In this document: positions 1 to 4,627 of the stretch, piece after piece
Layout: each line of letters opens with the position of its first letter
How positions within the stretch are numbered: the stretch's first letter is position 1
DNA from: Rhodoluna sp.
GTDB taxonomy: Bacteria; Actinomycetota; Actinomycetes; Actinomycetales; Microbacteriaceae
Direction of reading: 5' to 3'
Assembly (NCBI GenBank): GCA_016462375.1
Contig: JAEMTJ010000017.1
Coordinates: 12,991-18,581, forward strand
DNA length: 5,591 nucleotides
Made by a program: the position numbers and the translations under genes
The notes under the pieces: generated by a model
Database searches by the model: none
Told to the model about the DNA's origin: nothing
What the model saw: the letters and a program-made list of their open reading frames with translations, nothing else

Positions 1-1967
1 AGAACTCGAGCATCTAATACATCTACGACCGGCTTTGGTTGCATGGTCATGCCGTCGAAGTAAGGTGGCTTTCGGACGTAAGTGCTCTTTGGGTCCCAGC
101 TAAAGGTATCTCCGGTTGGAGTTGGCAGGGACTGCCATCTTGAGTCGCCATCAAATACTCCGGCGTATTGCCTAGTGAACATTTCGGAGTTTATGGTTTC
201 ATCAATGGTCTTCTGAACTTCTTCAGGTGTTGGCCAAATCTCACTGAGGTAAACCGGATTACCCTCTGTGTCTGTGCCAAGAGATTCGGTTTCGAAGTCA
301 AAATCCATAGTTCCAGCTAAAGCATAAGCAACAACAAGTGGTGGGGAAGCAAGATAGTTCATTTTTACATCAGGATTAATTCTGCCTTCAAAGTTACGAT
401 TACCCGAAAGCACAGCGGTTACTGCCAAATCATTTTCGTTGATAGCTGCAGAAATGTTTACATCAAGTGGACCTGAGTTACCAATACAGGTAGTACATCC
501 GTAACCAACCAAATCAAAACCTAAACTGTTCAGATCTGTCGTGAGACCCGCCTTATCAAAGTACTCGGTGACCACCTTTGAACCTGGTGCGAGGGAAGTT
601 TTCACCCATGGCTTGCTCTTAATACCTCTTGCAACCGCTTTGCGAGCTAGCAGGCCAGCAGCCATCATGACTGAGGGGTTTGATGTGTTTGTGCAAGATG
701 TAATGGACGCGATTGCCACTATCCCGTTATCAATTGAGTAGCTCTGGTTAGCGACCTCCTTAGGCTTGGAGGCTTCTGCGCTGTATGTCTTAATGTCGCT
801 TGCGTAGTGCTCTTTTGCCTTTTGCAATTCGATACGGTCCTGTGGTCGCTTGGGTCCTGCGATAGAAGGAACGACTGTAGCTAGATCTAGGTCTAAATAC
901 TCGCTGTACCTGGCCTCGTTATTGACGTCGTGCCAAAGTCCTTGCACCTTGCTGTACTGCTCAACAAGTTCAATCTGCTGTTCAGATCTTCCGGTGCCTC
1001 GAAGATAATCAATTGTGACTTGGTCTATCGGGAAGATTGCAACGGTTGACCCGAATTCTGGACTCATGTTTCCTATTGTTGCCCGGTTTGCTAATGGAAC
1101 AGAAGCGACGCCGTCTCCATAGAACTCAACAAATTTGCCGACGACACCGTGCTTGCGAAGTTTTTCGGTAATAGTAAGTACTACGTCCGTAGCAGTAGCT
1201 CCCACAGGAATAGCACCCGTGAGTTTAAAGCCAACAACTTTTGGAATAAGCATTGAGACAGGTTGACCGAGCATCGCTGCCTCTGCTTCGATACCGCCGA
1301 CTCCCCAACCGAGCACACCTAAACCGTTAACCATCGTGGTGTGTGAGTCTGTGCCAACACAGCTATCTGGGTAGGCAACAATCTCGCCATCGTTTTCTAC
1401 GGTCATAACTGTTCGAGCAAGATATTCGATGTTGACCTGATGCACAATTCCGGTACCTGGTGGAACTACTTTAAAGTTGTTGAATGCGCCTTGACCCCAA
1501 CGTAGAAATTGGTAACGCTCGCCGTTGCGCTGATACTCAAATTCAACATTTCGTTCAAAGGCATCAGGTGAACCAGCTACATCTATCACCACAGAGTGGT
1601 CAATTACCAACTCAGCTGGAGCAAGTGGGTTAACCTTCGTCGGATCTCCACCCAGAGCTGCCACCGCTTCTCGCATGGTCGCTAGATCTACAATGCAAGG
1701 TACCCCGGTAAAGTCCTGCATTATTACTCGAGCGGGGCTAAATTGAATTTCAATCTCAGGCTCGGCATTTGGATCCCAATTCGCGATTGCTTGAATGTGC
1801 GACGCCGTGATGTTGGCACCATCTTCGGTTCGCAAAAGATTTTCAAGAAGGATCTTCAGTGAGTATGGCAGCGCATTGTTGAGGACGCTACCCAACTTAT
1901 AAATCACGTATTGGTTACCGTCGACCTCTAGCACAGAACGTGCGCCAAAACTGTTTATCTGGGACAA
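1..1967 (-). CDS. acnA: Aconitate hydratase AcnA (aconitase A), 3'-truncated by window edge
   Basis: This gene encodes the cytoplasmic TCA-cycle enzyme that isomerises citrate to isocitrate via cis-aconitate on a [4Fe-4S] cluster. The 655 codons present read without a stop and resemble actinobacterial AcnA closely. They include DSHTT at 207-211, the first cluster cysteine C425 in SCTNTSNP, and C491/C494 in GCTTCIGNSGP. The 66-residue spacing from C425 to C491 matches the IRP1/AcnA family (C437/C503/C506). The substrate-binding arginines R524 and R529 lie in GNRNFEGR. The window ends at V655, just before the C-terminal swivel domain (about 235 residues missing if the total is near 890). The start is TTG at 1967, giving MSQINSFGAR, which aligns with known N-termini and has a good Shine-Dalgarno. 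The linker before C425 is short; the longer insert of mycobacterial Acn is absent. The gene lies 32 nt after the DUF3159 gene, so it is probably in the dut operon. Confidence 0.97.
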   Translation of the reverse strand, partial: MSQINSFGARSVLEVDGNQYVIYKLGSVLNNALPYSLKILLENLLRTEDGANITASHIQAIANWDPNAEPEIEIQFSPARVIMQDFTGVPCIVDLATMREAVAALGGDPTKVNPLAPAELVIDHSVVIDVAGSPDAFERNVEFEYQRNGERYQFLRWGQGAFNNFKVVPPGTGIVHQVNIEYLARTVMTVENDGEIVAYPDSCVGTDSHTTMVNGLGVLGWGVGGIEAEAAMLGQPVSMLIPKVVGFKLTGAIPVGATATDVVLTITEKLRKHGVVGKFVEFYGDGVASVPLANRATIGNMSPEFGSTVAIFPIDQVTIDYLRGTGRSEQQIELVEQYSKVQGLWHDVNNEARYSEYLDLDLATVVPSIAGPKRPQDRIELQKAKEHYASDIKTYSAEASKPKEVANQSYSIDNGIVAIASITSCTNTSNPSVMMAAGLLARKAVARGIKSKPWVKTSLAPGSKVVTEYFDKAGLTTDLNSLGFDLVGYGCTTCIGNSGPLDVNISAAINENDLAVTAVLSGNRNFEGRINPDVKMNYLASPPLVVAYALAGTMDFDFETESLGTDTEGNPVYLSEIWPTPEEVQKTIDETINSEMFTRQYAGVFDGDSRWQSLPTPTGDTFSWDPKSTYVRKPPYFDGMTMQPKPVVDVLDARV

Positions 1968-1974
1968 AAGCCAA

Positions 1975-1979
1975 CTCCT
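1975..1979 (-). promoter_or_regulatory. Ribosome binding site of acnA, fixes its TTG start
   Basis: AGGAG on the minus strand lies 7 nt before the TTG at 1967. No ATG or GTG in frame nearby gives the family-typical N-terminus, so this site supports the rare TTG start. Confidence 0.75.
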
Positions 1980-1999
1980 AAGGGCAACACTAGATACTC

Positions 2000-2674
2000 T
2001 TAGTCCAAATTACCATCTAGTTCAGCTCTAACAACCCGTCTTAGCAGAAGCCAGGACACCCAGATCATGGTCAGATAGAAGGGCAAACCAAGGACAAGCT
2101 TCACAAAGCCCAATGTAACTACCTCTCCAGCAAAGTAAAGAGGAAGCTCAACAGCAAGCCTGACACCGAATAAGCCGACCCACAGCAGGGTCACTAGATC
2201 AAAGTATCTGAGCTTTTTTGGCACTTTCCGCCATTGCAATCCCTGGTTGGTAAGCAATCCGACGATAACGCCTATCAGTGGAAATCTGACAGCGATACTC
2301 AATAGAAGAACCGCCCCATAGGCACCGTTTATCCAGAAGTCCTTGACGTAGTAATCCTCGGCTTGTCCACCTGGTCTCAGAGTCAAATAGACGGCCACCC
2401 CAACACCAATCAGAGATCCAATCAGTTGAGTCCAAGGACGTTTCTTAATTACATGCCTTACTGTGAGGCCTATAACGGAAATAACTACAACAGCAATGGA
2501 CAGTTCTAGATTGCGAAAGATTGAATAGCTGAGAACATATAGAAACCCGGGCAACGTAGTTTCAATTAGGCCTTGAATTCCACCGACACTGTCTAGAAGG
2601 CTCTTCGCATCGACCTGATACCCATCAGCAGTTTTCCGAAGTCCATACTTGGCAGACTTATCCTGTTCTGACAT
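2000..2674 (-). CDS. DUF3159 family multi-pass membrane protein
   Basis: This is an actinobacterial integral membrane protein of unknown function, 224 residues, a usual length for the family. The N-terminus (1-35) is hydrophilic with a GGIQGLIETTLPG segment at 31-43. Hydrophobic segments follow at about 41-53, 58-72, 83-99, 117-142 (broken by R130-P132), 160-181 and 187-211, so five or six membrane spans. Features I associate with DUF3159 are the conserved DFWxNGxYG loop (112-120), the RFPLIG turn (130-135) and charged residues embedded in spans (R172, E176). The C-terminus is short and charged. The ATG at 2674 shares its A with the TAA of the upstream DUF3710 gene (TAATG), and no strong Shine-Dalgarno is visible, so translation is probably coupled. 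acnA follows after 32 nt. In many actinobacteria the gene sits in the same dut-linked cluster; this is recalled, not searched. No enzyme or transporter motif is evident. Confidence 0.9.
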   Translation of the reverse strand: MSEQDKSAKYGLRKTADGYQVDAKSLLDSVGGIQGLIETTLPGFLYVLSYSIFRNLELSIAVVVISVIGLTVRHVIKKRPWTQLIGSLIGVGVAVYLTLRPGGQAEDYYVKDFWINGAYGAVLLLSIAVRFPLIGVIVGLLTNQGLQWRKVPKKLRYFDLVTLLWVGLFGVRLAVELPLYFAGEVVTLGFVKLVLGLPFYLTMIWVSWLLLRRVVRAELDGNLD

Positions 2675-3246
2675 TAATTAGCTTTCGGCACGATTGCGCC
2701 TTCTGGCAGAGATAGTGGCAAAAGCTCTCTAGGAGGTAAAGGAATTTCACCGCGTCTAACAACTATTCCGCGAAATATGCTCTCGAGTTCGGTTCTGCTT
2801 TCCAACTCATTAATTGCTGGACCAGAAATAACACCTCTGAGCAACCAACGATCGCCTGAGTAACCAAACATGCGAACTGCCTTCAAAGCGTCAGTTCCCA
2901 TTGGCATTTGAGCGTGAATCTCAGTTCCAAATGGTCCTGAGTGACGCTCTAGAGCTATTCCTTGAGATTCGAGATTTAGCACCATGTCGTTCAATACCTC
3001 ATCCCATATGCTCTCACCCTTAGGGCTAGCAAAAGCTTGCACCTGCAAGGAGCTCTCGTTAAAGTCAAATGACAGGGCAACCATTCTTCCATTGCCTTCT
3101 TCAATTTCTGCTCGAACATTGACTCTCGGGTTGGGCACGAAAGCGATCGAACCGAACTCAGCTAACTCGCTTGAATCCAATGACTCGGATTCATCGAACG
3201 GCCCTGACAGTTGCCCATTTTGGTCTCGCTTGCTGTTCTGCTTCAC
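2674..3246 (-). CDS. DUF3710 family conserved actinobacterial protein
   Basis: This is a soluble protein of unknown function, 190 residues, with no signal peptide or membrane segment. Family-like features are GPFD (15-18) after a short polar N-terminus, FGSIAFVPNP (31-40), a VQAFASPKGESIWDEV core (69-84), GPFGTEI (104-110), GDRWLLRGV (131-139, matching the family's G-P-R-W-F-L-R-G-like stretch), and a terminal VVRRGEIPLPPRELLPLSLP block (162-181). It starts with GTG at 3246, whose G is also the last base of the dut TAG (TAGTG). A weak AGGG lies 8 nt upstream inside dut, so coupling to dut translation is likely. Its TAA overlaps the ATG of the DUF3159 gene. Gene order dut then DUF3710 is widely conserved in Actinomycetota, which suggests but does not show a shared role. 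Family assignment is firm; function is unknown. Confidence 0.91.
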   Translation of the reverse strand: MKQNSKRDQNGQLSGPFDESESLDSSELAEFGSIAFVPNPRVNVRAEIEEGNGRMVALSFDFNESSLQVQAFASPKGESIWDEVLNDMVLNLESQGIALERHSGPFGTEIHAQMPMGTDALKAVRMFGYSGDRWLLRGVISGPAINELESRTELESIFRGIVVRRGEIPLPPRELLPLSLPEGAIVPKAN

Positions 3247-3680
3247 TATTTAGTCCCTGTAGATCCGAAACCTGCTGTCCCACGCAAAGAGCCAGGTAGC
3301 TCGCTCACCTGAACGAAGGACGCTGACTCGAATTTCTGAAAAACGATTTGTGCTATTCGATCTCCTTTAGCAATTGCAAATTCAACATCGCCATGATTGA
3401 TCAAAGTTACAGCTATCTCACCGCGGTAGCCAGCGTCGACTGTTCCAGGTGCGTTGAGAACTGTCACCCCATGTTTAGCTGCTAACCCGCTTCTTGGGTG
3501 AACTAAACCGACGTAACCCGGAGGAAGCGCAAGGCTAACTCCGGTTGGCAATAATGCCCTGTCCCCTGGTTTTAAAACATGACTAACAGCACTTCTTAGA
3601 TCGTAACCAGCATCTCCTGAATTAGCAGATGTTGGCAAAAATTCGTCAGAGCAGTTAATTAGCACTTCAATAGTTGTCAT
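3246..3680 (-). CDS. dut: Deoxyuridine 5'-triphosphate nucleotidohydrolase (dUTPase)
   Basis: The enzyme hydrolyses dUTP to dUMP and pyrophosphate, keeping uracil out of DNA and supplying dUMP for thymidylate synthesis. At 144 residues it has the usual length of a homotrimeric bacterial dUTPase, and all five family motifs are present: I, AGYDLRSA (24-31); II, PRSGLA (62-67); III, NAPGTVDAGYRGEI (76-89), with the catalytic Asp at D82 and the uracil-stacking Tyr at Y85; IV, GDRIAQIV (106-113); and V, the Gly-rich RGTAGFGSTG (133-142), with F138 the base-capping aromatic. The ATG at 3680 has no Shine-Dalgarno but lies 6 nt after a TAGAAT -10 hexamer, which suggests a leaderless mRNA. It is the first gene of the minus-strand series and overlaps the DUF3710 gene by one base. 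It diverges from the DUF3093 gene, 17 bp away. Confidence 0.98.
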   Translation of the reverse strand: MTTIEVLINCSDEFLPTSANSGDAGYDLRSAVSHVLKPGDRALLPTGVSLALPPGYVGLVHPRSGLAAKHGVTVLNAPGTVDAGYRGEIAVTLINHGDVEFAIAKGDRIAQIVFQKFESASFVQVSELPGSLRGTAGFGSTGTK

Positions 3681-3685
3681 GAGCG

Positions 3686-3692
3686 TATTCTA
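3686..3692. promoter_or_regulatory. Shared bidirectional -10 element between dut and the DUF3093 gene
   Basis: The heptamer TATTCTA sits at the exact centre of the 17-bp gap between the two start codons. Read rightward it gives TATTCT (3686-3691) followed by 6 nt and the ATG at 3698. Read leftward it gives TAGAAT (3692-3687) followed by 6 nt and the ATG at 3680. TANNNT at this distance from an ATG is the standard arrangement for leaderless actinobacterial transcripts. Neither gene has a Shine-Dalgarno, and there is no room for one. I see no good -35 hexamer on either side; any would lie inside the opposing gene. Confidence 0.65.
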
Positions 3693-3697
3693 AACGC

Positions 3698-4153
3698 ATG
3701 ACCAAATCTTCGGAGGCAACCCTGTATAGAGAGCGAATTGTTCCAGGCTTCTCTTTCTACCTAGCGACTCTATTTGTCCCAGTGGCTCTATTTCTGATAG
3801 TTCTAGCTTTTGATGAATTTTGGGCAATGGTAGCGTTCGTTGCAAGTGAAATTCTTATCGTTGGGCTGAGCATCAGCTTTGCCCCGATCATTGAGGTCAG
3901 TGCCACGAGCCTCCGCGTTGGACGAGTGAAGGTGCCAAAAGCTCAGATTGGTGAAGTTTCTAACATATCTAAGTCAGATGCATTTTTCGAGCGTGGCCCC
4001 AACCTCGATATCAAGTCTTTCTCGCGATTTCAGATTGGGGTTAGAGGTCTAGTCAAGATTCAAATCGTTGACCCTAATGATCCAACACCTTATTGGCTAC
4101 TCTCAACCAAGAGACCTAAACAATTAGTGCAAGCGCTAGTTAGAAAAAGTTAG
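3698..4153 (+). CDS. DUF3093 family two-span membrane protein
   Basis: This is a conserved actinobacterial membrane protein of unknown function, 151 residues, a normal length. It opens with YRERIVPG (10-17). Two hydrophobic segments follow, at about 18-37 and 42-62, forming a membrane hairpin. A C-terminal soluble domain then contains a short beta-rich stretch (IIEVSATSLRVGRVKVP, 64-80), FERGPNLD (97-104), and the family hallmark DPNDPTPYWLLSTKRP (125-140) just before a short helical end. The arrangement resembles small membrane-anchored PH-like proteins, but that is only an impression. The ATG at 3698 lies 6 nt after TATTCT with no Shine-Dalgarno, so it is probably leaderless. It is divergent from dut and convergent with the DUF4193 gene, overlapping its end by 4 bp. 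This orientation, opposite to its neighbours, is the same as in Mycobacterium (recalled: Rv2697c-Rv2699c). No catalytic motif is apparent. Confidence 0.9.
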   Translation: MTKSSEATLYRERIVPGFSFYLATLFVPVALFLIVLAFDEFWAMVAFVASEILIVGLSISFAPIIEVSATSLRVGRVKVPKAQIGEVSNISKSDAFFERGPNLDIKSFSRFQIGVRGLVKIQIVDPNDPTPYWLLSTKRPKQLVQALVRKS

Positions 4154-4440
4154 TTTGAGCAATCTACGCAGACAGGCCCATACTGACCGTCCTTGCGCGT
4201 TTTTTGCGAGTGGTGTTTGACAATAAAACATTCGCTGCAGGTAAATTCATCATCTTGTTTCGGCACGACAACAACATCGTGCTCTTCGTTTGCGACCTCA
4301 GGAATAGCGAATGAATCTGAATGATCGGCGTCATCGACATCTGAACTTGCCGTTGTCCCCTCGGGAATACGGTCTTTAATAGCCTCCAGCGACTCTGTAT
4401 CGTCGTCGTTCTTGCGGGGGGCGTCGTAATCGGTAGCCAA
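4150..4440 (-). CDS. DUF4193 family small zinc-ribbon-like protein
   Basis: This is a 96-residue conserved actinobacterial protein of unknown function. The N-terminus MATDYDAPRK (1-10) is a family signature. An acidic, probably disordered middle (11-64) is rich in Asp, Glu and Ser. The C-terminal domain begins DEFTCSECF and carries C68-x2-C71 and C91-x2-C94, spaced as a four-cysteine treble-clef or zinc-ribbon site; metal binding is inferred. The FIVKHHSQ segment between the pairs is basic. The start is TTG at 4440, chosen because it reproduces the family N-terminus exactly and has a good Shine-Dalgarno. The gene stands alone on the minus strand between two plus-strand genes, divergent from sepH across 187 bp. 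It ends in a 4-bp overlap with the stop codon of the DUF3093 gene, leaving no intergenic space for a terminator. A nucleic-acid or protein-binding adaptor role is plausible but unproven. Confidence 0.92.
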   Translation of the reverse strand: MATDYDAPRKNDDDTESLEAIKDRIPEGTTASSDVDDADHSDSFAIPEVANEEHDVVVVPKQDDEFTCSECFIVKHHSQKTRKDGQYGPVCVDCSN

Positions 4441-4443
4441 TTA

Positions 4444-4452
4444 CTTTCCTTT
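4444..4452 (-). promoter_or_regulatory. Ribosome binding site of the DUF4193 gene, supports its TTG start
   Basis: AAAGGAAAG on the minus strand contains GGA six nt before the TTG at 4440. Together with the conserved MATDYDAPRK N-terminus it decides the start. Confidence 0.65.
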
Positions 4453-4476
4453 CAAACAAAATGGGTAGGCGCACGA

Positions 4477-4505
4477 AGTATCACGCATCGAAACCTATAA
4501 AGCAA
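4477..4505 (-). promoter_or_regulatory. Candidate promoter of the DUF4193 gene
   Basis: On the minus strand TTGCTT (4505-4500) and GATACT (4482-4477) are separated by 17 bp, the ideal housekeeping-sigma spacing. They match the consensus at 3/6 and 4/6 positions. Transcription would begin near 4470, leaving a leader of about 30 nt that includes the ribosome binding site. It was judged by eye only. Confidence 0.4.
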
Positions 4506-4522
4506 CTACATTACAGACCATG

Positions 4523-4550
4523 TTCAGCCAGTTCTCAGGTAACCTAGCCT
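4523..4550 (+). promoter_or_regulatory. Weak candidate promoter of sepH
   Basis: TTCAGC (4523-4528) and TAGCCT (4545-4550) are 16 bp apart, each a poor consensus match. The overlapping TAACCT at 4540-4545 is an alternative -10. The resulting leader would be about 70 nt and would contain both short dyads. It is the best pair I found but not convincing. Confidence 0.2.
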
Positions 4551-4584
4551 CTGGGCGTGTCGCGGCACACCAAAGATGAGCGCG

Positions 4585-4598
4585 AAATTAGCCAATTT
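4585..4598. repeat. Short inverted repeat upstream of sepH
   Basis: AAATT (4585-4589) and AATTT (4594-4598) form perfect 5-bp arms around AGCC, 29 nt before the sepH start. It is A+T-rich, so it is too weak for a terminator hairpin. It could be a regulator site or chance. Confidence 0.25.
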
Positions 4599-4616
4599 AG
4601 GTGCCAAACTATCGGC

Positions 4617-4623
4617 AGGAGGG
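4617..4623 (+). promoter_or_regulatory. Strong ribosome binding site of sepH
   Basis: AGGAGGG lies 4 nt before the ATG at 4628 (5 nt counted from GGAGG). It is the best Shine-Dalgarno in the window and confirms the start, in contrast to the leaderless-looking dut and DUF3093 genes. Confidence 0.8.
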
Positions 4624-4627
4624 CATT

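Larger units (their letters stand above)
4441..4627. other. Divergent intergenic region between the DUF4193 gene and sepH
   Basis: This 187-bp stretch is the only sizeable non-coding DNA in the window. It holds the ribosome binding sites of both genes, a plausible promoter toward the DUF4193 gene, a weak candidate toward sepH, and two short dyads: AAATT-N4-AATTT at 4585-4598, and the imperfect GTGTCG/CGGCAC at 4557-4568. I see no tRNA, no riboswitch-like structure and no convincing small ORF in it. Confidence 0.7.

Noticed and set aside
541..741. 66-residue open frame on the plus strand
   Set aside because: It is antisense to the aconitase region encoding the SCTNTSNP motif, with no Shine-Dalgarno or family resemblance.
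1978..2003. CTAAG and CTTAG inverted repeat between the DUF3159 gene and acnA as a terminator or regulatory hairpin
   Set aside because: The arms are only 5 bp, A+T-rich, with a 16-nt loop and no T-tract; this is expected by chance.
2199..2435. 78-residue minus-strand open frame
   Set aside because: It is an out-of-frame shadow inside the DUF3159 gene, with a composition atypical of a real protein.
2984..3253. 89-residue plus-strand open frame
   Set aside because: It is antisense to the DUF3710 gene, which has clear family motifs in its own frame.
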